Assembly (NCBI GenBank): GCA_002371075.1
Contig: DFFS01000051.1
Location: 31,881 to 52,234 of the forward strand
DNA length: 20,354 bases
Direction: 5' to 3'
Origin: Christensenella sp. UBA3770
GTDB lineage: Bacteria > Bacillota > Clostridia > Christensenellales > CAG-1252
The notes under the pieces were generated by a model, which searched no databases, was not told the DNA's origin, and was given only the letters and a program-made list of their open reading frames with translations. The position numbers were made by a program, and so were the translations under genes. This document shows positions 14,287 to 19,982 of this stretch, piece by piece; position 1 is the stretch's first letter; every line of letters starts with the position of its first letter.

Positions 14287-15467
14287 AAGAATTCGAACTC
14301 AAATACGGCTGCAATCCCAACCAAAAACCCGCGCGCATTTTTGCGGAAAACGGAGAGTTGCCCGTCCGCGTATTAAACGGCAGACCCGGCTACATCAACT
14401 TTTTGGACGCCTTGAACGGTTGGCAACTTGTCAGCGAGATCAAAAAAGCAACGGGCTATGCGGCGGCAACCTCCTTTAAGCACGTTTCGCCGACGTCCGC
14501 AGCGATCGGCAAGCCCCTTTCGGAAAGCTTAAAACGCGCCTGCTTTGTGGAGGACGTCGCGGGATTGGACACTTCGCCCATCGCTTGCGCTTACGCCCGC
14601 GCTCGCGGCACGGACAGGATGTCCTCCTTTGGCGACTGGATCGCCCTGTCCGACGAATGCGACGAGGTGGCGGCAAGCATCATCAAGCGCGAGGTTTCGG
14701 ACGGCATCATCGCCCCCGCGTTTACCCCGCAAGCATTGGAGATCCTAAAACAAAAGAGAAAGGGAAATTACAACATCGTGCAGATCGACCCCGATTACCG
14801 TCCCTCCCCCATCGAGCGCAAGACGGTTTTCGGCGTGACGTTTGAGCAAGGAAGAAACGACCTCTCCATAAACGCGGAACTTTTGACAAACGTCGTAACG
14901 AAAAACACTCTCCTCCCCGAGGAGAAAACGCTGGATATGATCATTGCCCTGATCACCTTAAAGTACACGCAATCCAACTCGGTTTGTTTTGCTTTTGACG
15001 GGCAAGCGATCGGCGTGGGCGCGGGACAACAAAGCCGTATCCATTGCACGCGTCTTGCCGCCGCCAAGGCGGACAACTGGTTTTTGCGTCAAAATGAAAA
15101 GGTGCTTTCCCTCCCCTTCCGCAGCGATCTTTCCCGCCCCGACATGAACAACGTCATCGATCTTTATCTGTCGGAGGAAGAATCGGAGTTTTTGCTTGCG
15201 GACGGCACTTGGCAAAACTACTTTACACACCGTCCCGCCCCCCTATCCAAGGAGGAAAAGCGGGCGATCCTCGGCGCCGTACGCGGCGTGACCGTTGCCT
15301 CCGACGCGTTCTTCCCCTTCTCGGACAATTTGGAGCGCGCCCACCGCAGCGGCGTGGACTACGTTGTGCAACCGGGCGGCTCCGTCCGTGACGACGACGT
15401 CATTGCCACCGCAGACAAATACGGAATGGTCATGGTGTTTGACGGCGTGAGGCTTTTTCACCACTAA
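14283..15467 (+). CDS. purH: AICAR formyltransferase (PurH without the cyclohydrolase domain)
   Basis: Transfers a formyl group from 10-formyl-tetrahydrofolate to AICAR, giving FAICAR for PurO. The 394-aa protein is the transformylase part only; bifunctional PurH is about 510 aa and has an MGS-like cyclohydrolase domain in front, which is absent here and replaced by the upstream PurO. The catalytic Lys-His pair is K66-H67 in SFKHVSPTSAA. Other family stretches are GNPN-like CNPNQKPAR near the start, GQQSRIHCTRLA, SDAFFPFSDN and the late VVQPGGSVRDDDVI. AAGGAG precedes the ATG, and the start overlaps the purO stop by 4 bases (ATGA). It is the second gene of the ZTP-riboswitch operon, and the enzyme uses up the metabolite that signals through the riboswitch. 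Confidence 0.95.
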   Translation: MKEFELKYGCNPNQKPARIFAENGELPVRVLNGRPGYINFLDALNGWQLVSEIKKATGYAAATSFKHVSPTSAAIGKPLSESLKRACFVEDVAGLDTSPIACAYARARGTDRMSSFGDWIALSDECDEVAASIIKREVSDGIIAPAFTPQALEILKQKRKGNYNIVQIDPDYRPSPIERKTVFGVTFEQGRNDLSINAELLTNVVTKNTLLPEEKTLDMIIALITLKYTQSNSVCFAFDGQAIGVGAGQQSRIHCTRLAAAKADNWFLRQNEKVLSLPFRSDLSRPDMNNVIDLYLSEEESEFLLADGTWQNYFTHRPAPLSKEEKRAILGAVRGVTVASDAFFPFSDNLERAHRSGVDYVVQPGGSVRDDDVIATADKYGMVMVFDGVRLFHH

Positions 15468-15501
15468 TCCCCGCGTATGATTTTGCTTAAGACGGGGCAT
15501 A

Positions 15502-15524
15502 CTCCGAGCATCAAATCTCGGAGG
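15502..15524 (+). promoter_or_regulatory. Hairpin that occludes the rubrerythrin ribosome binding site
   Basis: CTCCGAG (15502-15508) and CTCGGAG (15517-15523) are perfect inverted repeats around an 8-base loop. The 3' arm contains most of the GGAGG Shine-Dalgarno (15520-15524), eight bases before the ATG. It could limit translation or be a protein-bound operator. Either role is inference. Confidence 0.4.
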
Positions 15525-15531
15525 AACCAAA

Positions 15532-16119
15532 ATGAAACTCATCGAAAGCAAAACCTACCTCAATCTTGCCAAAGCGTTTGCCGGCGAATGTATGGCGCGG
15601 ACGCGTTACGAATTTATTGAATACGGCGCCCGCCAACAGGGATTTACCGCCCTTGCGGAAGTCATTGACAAAATCGTCTATAACGAATTTAACCACGCCC
15701 GCATGTGCTACACCTATTTGGAATCCGCCTCGGAAAAGCCCATTGCCAACGTGGAAGTTTGCTCCGGCTACCCGTTTAAGGAAAAGTGGGATCTGACGGA
15801 AAACCTCCGCCTTGCCGCCGAAGACGAGGGCATCGAAGCAGAGCGTGTCTATCCCGAATACCAAAAAACGGCGGAAGAAGAGGGTTTTAAGGACATTGCG
15901 GGGCTGTTCCGCAACCTGATCGGCATTGAAACCTGCCACAAAAAACTGTTTACCGACCTTTACAACCAAATGAAAAGCGGCACCCTCTACAAAAAGCCCG
16001 AAAAGACAAAGTGGAAGTGCGGCGGCTGCGGCTACGAGTGGACGGAAAAGGAAGCGTTTGAGATCTGCCCCGTTTGCGGCGCAAAACAGGGCGTGGTGTT
16101 GCTAAAACTTCCAGAATGA
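15532..16119 (+). CDS. rbr: Rubrerythrin
   Basis: Cytosolic non-haem iron protein that reduces hydrogen peroxide in anaerobes. The 195-aa protein has a ferritin-like four-helix domain (about 1-150) with metal ligands in place: E19 (AGECMARTRYE), E52 and H55 (NEFNHA), acidic residues in the EDEGIEAERVYPEY helix, and E133 with H136 (IETCHKK). A C-terminal rubredoxin-like domain follows, with C163, C166, C179 and C182 (CGGC and CPVC) for an Fe(SCys)4 centre. Length and order are those of classical rubrerythrin. The start follows GGAGG, which lies in a hairpin. It is 64 bases downstream of purH with no clear terminator or promoter between, so read-through from the purine operon is possible. The stop codon overlaps the first linker of a type II hairpin array. 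Confidence 0.93.
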   Translation: MKLIESKTYLNLAKAFAGECMARTRYEFIEYGARQQGFTALAEVIDKIVYNEFNHARMCYTYLESASEKPIANVEVCSGYPFKEKWDLTENLRLAAEDEGIEAERVYPEYQKTAEEEGFKDIAGLFRNLIGIETCHKKLFTDLYNQMKSGTLYKKPEKTKWKCGGCGYEWTEKEAFEICPVCGAKQGVVLLKLPE

Positions 16120-16201
16120 ATTGAGCCTGCTGCTCATGAATTGACCTGCGGTCATGAATTGAAGCTGTGCTTCATGAATTGCAATCGAAGATTGCATTAT
16201 G
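16116..16201 (+). repeat. Type II hairpin array with ATGAATT linkers
   Basis: Linkers ATGAATT start at 16116, 16136, 16154 and 16174, with a decayed ATTATGG at 16196. Inserts are four unrelated but perfectly paired hairpins: GAGC-ctgct-GCTC (16123), GACC-tgc-GGTC (16143), GAAGC-tgt-GCTTC (16161) and GCAATC-gaa-GATTGC (16181). The first linker includes the rubrerythrin stop codon. Stem length grows from 4 to 6 bp along the array. Confidence 0.75.
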
Positions 16202-16237
16202 GATGATTTTAAATCCACCCAAAACTTTTGAAACAAA

Positions 16238-16365
16238 GACGGCGTAGAAGGGTTGCAGATGCAAGGCTCGCCAAGCGGGAGCAAATGAGCGTACTCCTTG
16301 TACGTGATTTTGCTAACGCGCTGGCAGAAACACAGCAGATGCGCCCTTATACGCCGTCGTTTTTT
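16238..16365. other. Long structured element ending in a T-run (candidate ncRNA or bidirectional terminator)
   Basis: GACGGCGTA (16238-16246) pairs with TACGCCGTC (16350-16358), followed by GT6. Moving inwards the arms keep pairing: GGG/CCC (16250 and 16344), GCA/TGC (16255 and 16340), GCC/GGC (16270 and 16323), GCG/CGC (16275 and 16317), GCAAA/TTTGC (16281 and 16309), and CGTAC/GTACG (16290 and 16300) around loop tcctt. Small purine-rich internal loops separate the stems. It lies between convergent rubrerythrin and queH genes, and its right end touches the queH stop. I have the impression that similar sequences are scattered in gut Clostridia, but cannot confirm this or name a family. Confidence 0.55.
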
Positions 16366-16969
16366 ATATTATTTTTTTGCTAAACACGCACCCGCAATAA
16401 TTCTGCCGATACAGATCGTACTCTTTGGATAGTTCGACGGAATGCTGATACCCGCCGTCCTTTTTGAAATCGGTGGCAAGATACTTTACGCCGTATTTTT
16501 TTGCCATCTTCTCGCCGATCTCGTTGATCAGCATCGGATTCTTTAAGGGGGAAAGCGTCAGAGTGGTGGCAAAGTACTCTATGCCCTCCTCCGCCGCGCG
16601 TTTTGCCGTCTCTTCCAAGCGGAGCGCAAAGCACCGCGCGCAGCGCAAGCCGCCCTCGGGCGCGCTCTCCAACCCCTTTGCAAGGGACAAAAACCTGTCC
16701 GTATCCGCCGCCCCTTTGATGAGCCCCACCGTCGGGCACATGGCGCCGATCAGACGGGCAAGCTCGTCAAAGCGCTTCTCCCGCTCCGCATCCTCCGTGA
16801 TGTTGGGATTGTAGTAAAAGACCGTCAAGTCAAAGGTCTCTGGCAAAAAGGTCAACTCGTGCGAGGCGCAAGGCGCGCAACAGGCGTGAAGAAGAAGCGA
16901 GGGGGTCTCTCCTCGCTCTTGCAGGTTGGCGATAAACGCCTTCATTTCCTTGTGATAATTTGTTGCCAT
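16364..16969 (-). CDS. queH: Epoxyqueuosine reductase QueH
   Basis: Performs the last step of queuosine synthesis, reducing epoxyqueuosine to queuosine at the wobble position of tRNAs with GUN anticodons, using metal-bound cysteines. The 201-aa protein has the DUF208/QueH pattern: HACCAPC (C30, C31, C34), FYYNPNI, RCARC (C110, C113), TTLTLSPLKN, KKDGGY, and a C-terminal SKEYDLYRQNYCGC (C192, C194). I took the ATG at 16969 because the frame upstream of it is only the overlapping UPF0210 gene read out of frame. Start and upstream stop overlap as TGATG, so translation is coupled. It is the last gene of an ACT-UPF0210-queH operon; a functional link to the other two is not known to me. A structured terminator-like element lies right after the stop. 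Confidence 0.93.
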   Translation of the reverse strand: MATNYHKEMKAFIANLQERGETPSLLLHACCAPCASHELTFLPETFDLTVFYYNPNITEDAEREKRFDELARLIGAMCPTVGLIKGAADTDRFLSLAKGLESAPEGGLRCARCFALRLEETAKRAAEEGIEYFATTLTLSPLKNPMLINEIGEKMAKKYGVKYLATDFKKDGGYQHSVELSKEYDLYRQNYCGCVFSKKII

Positions 16970-18318
16970 CAGTTTTTGTTGCTGCTGAGCGGCGCGGGGA
17001 TCCTGCCCCCTCTCCCGATGAACTTTGCGGGAGAATAGCCGCTGATCTTCATAATGGGCGCACGTCCGAGCAAGCCGCCAAAGGAGACCTCCTCCCCCTC
17101 GCCCTTGCCGTAAACGGGGATCACGCGCACGGCGGTCGTCTTGTGGTTGACAACGCCGATCGCAGCCTCGTCCGCAATGAGGGCGGAGATCACGTCCGCG
17201 GGAGTGTCGCCGGGGATCGCCACCATGTCGATGCCCACGCTGCACACCGCCGTCATGGCCTCCAGTTTTTCAAGGGACAAAGCCCCCATGCCGGCAGCCT
17301 CGATCATGCCGATATCCTCGCTGACGGGGATGAACGCACCGGAAAGCCCGCCGACGTGCGAACTTGCCATAATGCCGCCCTTCTTGACGGCGTCGTTTAA
17401 AAGAGCCAAAGCCGCCGTCGTGCCGCAGGCACCCACGCGCTCTAGGCCCATCTCTTCAAGGATCCTGCCCACGCTGTCGCCAACGGCGGGCGTAGGCGCA
17501 AGAGAAAGGTCAACGATGCCAAACTCCGCCCCCAGCATTTCCGCCGCGGTCTTGGCAACAAGTTGCCCCACGCGGGTCACTTTGAACGCCGTCTTTTTGA
17601 CAGTTTCCGCAACGGCGGTCAGGTCGCCGTCCACTTTTTCAAGCGCGGATTTGACCACGCCGGGGCCGCTGACGCCCACGTTGATGACTTTATCCGCTTC
17701 GCCCGTGCCGTGGAACGCACCCGCCATAAAGGGGTTGTCCTCCACCGCGTTGGCAAACACCACAAGTTTGGCGCAGCCGATGGAACCCTCGTCACGGGTA
17801 AGATAGGCGGCTTTTTTTACGATCTCACCCATCTTTTTGACCGCATCCATATTGATGCCGGCGCGAGAAGACGCCACGTTGACGGAAGAGCAAACCTTTT
17901 TGGTCAAAGAAAGCGCTTCGGGAATGGTCTCCAAAAAAGCGGCTTCCTTGGGCGTTGCGCCCTTTTGCACTAAAGCGGTGTAGCCGCCGATGAAGTCGAT
18001 GCCCGTCTCCGCCGCCGCACGATCCATGGCAAGCGCGATCTCCTTGTAACCGCCGCTAGCCGCGCCGATCAAGGAAACGGGTGTGACGGAAACGCGCTTG
18101 TTTACGACGGGAACGCCGTACATGCGGGCGATCTTGTCCCCCACCGAAACAAGGTCCTTTGCGTAAGAGGCGATCTTGTCGTACACCTTGTCGGAAGTGG
18201 TCCTTGCGTCCGCCGTGATGCAATCAAAGAGCGAGATGCCCATCGTGATGCAACGGACGTCAAGGTGCTGGCTGCTGACCATGCCCATCGTTTCAAAAAT
18301 CTCTTTATCGCTTATCAT
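16969..18318 (-). CDS. UPF0210 (DUF711) family protein
   Basis: A 449-aa cytosolic protein of the conserved UPF0210 family, often labelled PFL family protein in annotations; no reaction is established. The full-length pattern is visible: MISDKEIFETMGMVSSQHLDVRCITMGISL at the N terminus (shown only in part here as family-typical), IGGYTALVQKG, INMDAVKKMG, FHGTGEADKVINVGVSGPGVV, VDLSLAPTPAVGDSVGRILEEMG, and a late IGVVNHKTTAVRVIPV followed by GGLLGRAPIM. No membrane segment or signal is present. It starts 3 bases after the stop of the ACT-domain gene, an arrangement that recurs widely for this family and suggests the small protein is a regulatory partner. The start codon has no strong ribosome binding site of its own, consistent with coupling. 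Confidence 0.92.
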   Translation of the reverse strand: MISDKEIFETMGMVSSQHLDVRCITMGISLFDCITADARTTSDKVYDKIASYAKDLVSVGDKIARMYGVPVVNKRVSVTPVSLIGAASGGYKEIALAMDRAAAETGIDFIGGYTALVQKGATPKEAAFLETIPEALSLTKKVCSSVNVASSRAGINMDAVKKMGEIVKKAAYLTRDEGSIGCAKLVVFANAVEDNPFMAGAFHGTGEADKVINVGVSGPGVVKSALEKVDGDLTAVAETVKKTAFKVTRVGQLVAKTAAEMLGAEFGIVDLSLAPTPAVGDSVGRILEEMGLERVGACGTTAALALLNDAVKKGGIMASSHVGGLSGAFIPVSEDIGMIEAAGMGALSLEKLEAMTAVCSVGIDMVAIPGDTPADVISALIADEAAIGVVNHKTTAVRVIPVYGKGEGEEVSFGGLLGRAPIMKISGYSPAKFIGRGGRIPAPLSSNKN

Positions 18319-18321
18319 AAC

Positions 18322-18591
18322 TCAGATCCTGTGCATTGCGTTGAAGATCTCTTCGCTGCGGAGGTTGATGTCCAAGCCGACCGACGCGCCTTTCTCACGA
18401 AGAGCCACGATCAGTTTGTCAATTGGCATACTGCTTTTTTCGGTGTTGGCGCGCATGATCATCGTAAAATACTCCCCCATAAGGGTCTGCGAAATGTCGA
18501 TGATGTTGATGCTGAGGTCCGCAAGAAACGTGCTGACGTCCCTGATGATGCCGACGCGGTCCTTTCCGATCACGCTGATGATTACGTTCAT
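18322..18591 (-). CDS. ACT-domain protein, UPF0237 type
   Basis: An 89-aa protein that is essentially one ACT domain of the kind seen in glycine-cleavage repressor-like and UPF0237 proteins. Residues 1-75 give the beta-alpha-beta-beta-alpha-beta pattern, with the ligand-loop phrase GKDRVGIIRDVSTFLAD and the second strand INIIDISQTL. ACT domains usually bind amino acids, but the ligand here is unknown. I took the ATG at 18591, which follows GGAGGG on the minus strand; the frame extends upstream only through the promoter. It is the first gene of the ACT-UPF0210-queH operon, with a 3-base gap to UPF0210. Confidence 0.92.
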   Translation of the reverse strand: MNVIISVIGKDRVGIIRDVSTFLADLSINIIDISQTLMGEYFTMIMRANTEKSSMPIDKLIVALREKGASVGLDINLRSEEIFNAMHRI

Positions 18592-18621
18592 ACTATCCCT
18601 CCGTATAACGGATTTTCTTAT

Positions 18622-18651
18622 ATTATACCGCGCATTCCGCACTGCGGGCAA
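18622..18651 (-). promoter_or_regulatory. Promoter of the ACT-UPF0210-queH operon
   Basis: On the minus strand TTGCCC (18651-18646) and a perfect TATAAT (18627-18622) are 18 bp apart. The ribosome binding site and ATG at 18591 follow after about 30 bases. It is back to back with the GDSL gene promoter. Confidence 0.6.
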
Positions 18652-18698
18652 GAGAAAAAGCGAGCGGAGCGTGATTCGTCGCTTTTAATCCCGAATTC

Positions 18699-18727
18699 TT
18701 GACTTTTCTTTCCCCTGCAAGTATACT
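18699..18727 (+). promoter_or_regulatory. Promoter of the SGNH hydrolase gene
   Basis: TTGACT (18699-18704) and TATACT (18722-18727) are 17 bp apart. The GGGAGGA ribosome binding site (18747-18753) and the ATG at 18758 follow. Confidence 0.75.
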
Positions 18728-18757
18728 GTAAAACAACCATTCGGATGGGAGGATCGT

Positions 18758-19480
18758 ATGAAAATTTTTACCAAATCGAATATCCCTTTTCTCGTTGTCA
18801 TCGTGCTGCTTGTGATCGCCGTCGTGACGGTTTCGGTGCTGTGGGGCGTTTCCGCAAAGAAAAAGCGTGAGGCGAGCCCCACCTATTACGAGCAAAAGTG
18901 CAGCTCGTTTGCGGTGCAAAACGCAAACCTCTCCACGGGTCAGATCGTGTTTATCGGCGACTCCATCACAGACGGATATCACTTGGACGCGTACTATTCC
19001 GACCTGCCTCTTGCCACCTACAACCGCGGCATCGGCGGGGACGTGACCGCCGGCGTGATCAACAGGCTTAAGCTTTGCTTATACGACTTGGCGCCGTCCA
19101 AAATAGTGCTGATGATCGGCATCAACGACATCAACAGCGGCGTCAGCCACGATCAGCTCAAAGCCAACTACGCCACCATCCTTTCCTCTATCAAAAAGAA
19201 CCTCCCCACCACCGAGGTCACTTGCCTTTCCATCCTGCCGATGCACAAAACGGTGGAAGCATACGGCGTAAATCTTGCCGCCGCCACCGACCGCATCAAG
19301 GCGATGAATGAGGAGATCAAAACCCTTGCCGCGGCAAACGGCTACGCCTACGTGGACCTGTTCTCGCATTTCTCCGACGGCAACGACCGCATGATCACGG
19401 CGTACTCGGACGACGGTCTGCACCCCAACGCGGCGGGATACGACGTTTGGACCGCCGTCCTAAAGCCCCTTTTGCAATAA
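18758..19480 (+). CDS. Membrane-anchored SGNH/GDSL hydrolase
   Basis: A 240-aa protein with one N-terminal transmembrane anchor (about 9-31) followed by a basic KKKR, and an SGNH hydrolase domain outside the membrane. All four blocks are intact: GDSIT with nucleophile S69, the GIGGD oxyanion Gly (93-94), GIND with N123, and DGLHPN with D219 and H222. The family removes ester groups from sugars, lipids or peptidoglycan. The closeness to the isoamyl-acetate-hydrolase or acetylxylan-esterase-like branch suggests a carbohydrate or envelope deacetylase, but the substrate is not readable from sequence. It has its own promoter, a strong ribosome binding site and a terminator, so it is probably transcribed alone. 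Confidence 0.92.
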   Translation: MKIFTKSNIPFLVVIVLLVIAVVTVSVLWGVSAKKKREASPTYYEQKCSSFAVQNANLSTGQIVFIGDSITDGYHLDAYYSDLPLATYNRGIGGDVTAGVINRLKLCLYDLAPSKIVLMIGINDINSGVSHDQLKANYATILSSIKKNLPTTEVTCLSILPMHKTVEAYGVNLAAATDRIKAMNEEIKTLAAANGYAYVDLFSHFSDGNDRMITAYSDDGLHPNAAGYDVWTAVLKPLLQ

Positions 19481-19509
19481 ACCAAAACGCCAAACTTCGT
19501 TTTCAAAGA

Positions 19510-19537
19510 GGGTGAACGTTAACGCTTCACCCTTTTT
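19510..19537 (+). terminator. Intrinsic terminator of the SGNH hydrolase gene
   Basis: GGGTGAA (19510-19516) pairs with TTCACCC (19526-19532), with an internal palindrome CGTTAACG, and T5 follows. It lies 30 bases past the stop. Confidence 0.85.
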
Positions 19538-19656
19538 GTTTTTATATGCTTTCTGTCCTTCATCCCCCACAGCGAAAGCATCCCCTCCGCCTCATCCTTG
19601 TTTGCCTGAATCATCTTATCTACCGGATTTCCGTCGTTTTTGTTTTTCTTATTCAT
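19519..19656 (-). CDS. Possible 45-aa small basic protein
   Basis: A minus-strand frame beginning MNKKNKNDGNPVDKMIQ and continuing ANKDEAEGMLSLWGMKDRK, ending in a Lys/Arg-rich tail. The residue mix (Lys, Asp, Glu, Asn, one Trp, no odd low-complexity) reads like a real soluble peptide and not a shadow. Its stop codon falls inside the SGNH terminator. Against it: no good Shine-Dalgarno precedes the ATG and no clear promoter is visible. No family is recognised. The opposite-strand frame over the same bases looks like a shadow. The rest of the 297-base gap between the hydrolase and the Cys peptide shows nothing else. Confidence 0.35.
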   Translation of the reverse strand: MNKKNKNDGNPVDKMIQANKDEAEGMLSLWGMKDRKHIKTKRVKR

Positions 19657-19777
19657 ACATATAGCATGTCCCGTATTCCGTTTATATTTCACCTTTCCGA
19701 AAAAACCGCTTTACGCCCCTCTGAATAAATGCGAAAGGATTGCGCATAACAAAGGTAGAAAAGGAGGTGAAAACCAT

Positions 19778-19888
19778 ATGACCAACAAATCCAATTGTAA
19801 AAACTGTGACACCAAGCCGACCAAGAAGAGCACCGCTTCCACAAAGCGCAGCGCTTCCGACTGCTCCAACTGCTCTAAGAGCAAGTAA
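19778..19888 (+). CDS. 36-aa Cys-rich peptide with two CxxC motifs
   Basis: The ATG at 19778 has a near-perfect ribosome binding site, AAGGAGGTGA (19761-19770), at a 7-base spacing. The frame extends upstream but that part reads as junk, so the short form is taken. The peptide has CKNC near the N terminus and CSNC near the C terminus, separated by a Lys/Thr/Ser-rich linker. Four cysteines in two CxxC pairs suggest a tiny zinc- or other metal-binding protein or a disulphide-bonded peptide. There is no signal peptide or leader cleavage motif, nor modification enzymes beside it. A clear hairpin and terminator follow. No family is recognised. Confidence 0.7.
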   Translation: MTNKSNCKNCDTKPTKKSTASTKRSASDCSNCSKSK

Positions 19889-19912
19889 GCGTTTTTCCAA
19901 AAGGAAAACTCC

Positions 19913-19927
19913 CGCCCCACCGGGGCG
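19913..19927 (+). other. GC-rich hairpin after the Cys peptide gene
   Basis: CGCCCC-acc-GGGGCG is a perfect 6-bp stem, preceded by TTTTCC-aaaa-GGAAAA (19892-19908). No T-run follows directly; it stacks before the terminator at 19935. Confidence 0.5.
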
Positions 19928-19934
19928 CGGAAAC

Positions 19935-19967
19935 AAAAAAGTCGCCCGTTTGCCGAGCGACTTTTTT
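19935..19967. terminator. Bidirectional terminator between the Cys peptide and the SDR gene
   Basis: AAAAAAGTCGC (19935-19945) pairs with GCGACTTTTTT (19957-19967). A-runs and T-runs on both sides let it serve the plus-strand peptide gene and the minus-strand dehydrogenase, whose stop is at 19983. Confidence 0.85.
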
Positions 19968-19982
19968 ACTCTGTATACGACG

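Noticed and set aside
15439..15481. Promoter for rubrerythrin (TTGACG with TATGAT)
   Set aside because: The boxes are 31 bp apart, and no alternative pairing with acceptable spacing was found.
16102..16284. 60-aa minus-strand frame after rubrerythrin
   Set aside because: It spans the type II hairpin array, the rubrerythrin 3' end and the structured element; better explained as repeat DNA.
16238..16365. tRNA or known self-cleaving ribozyme
   Set aside because: No cloverleaf, anticodon or CCA-type 3' end; the GCCAAGCGGGAGC stretch briefly recalls twister-like conserved bases but the required junctions could not be drawn.
16970..17245. N-terminal extension of QueH by 92 residues
   Set aside because: The extension is UPF0210 coding sequence in another frame with an Arg/His-rich nonsense composition; the Met at 16969 begins the family-typical sequence.
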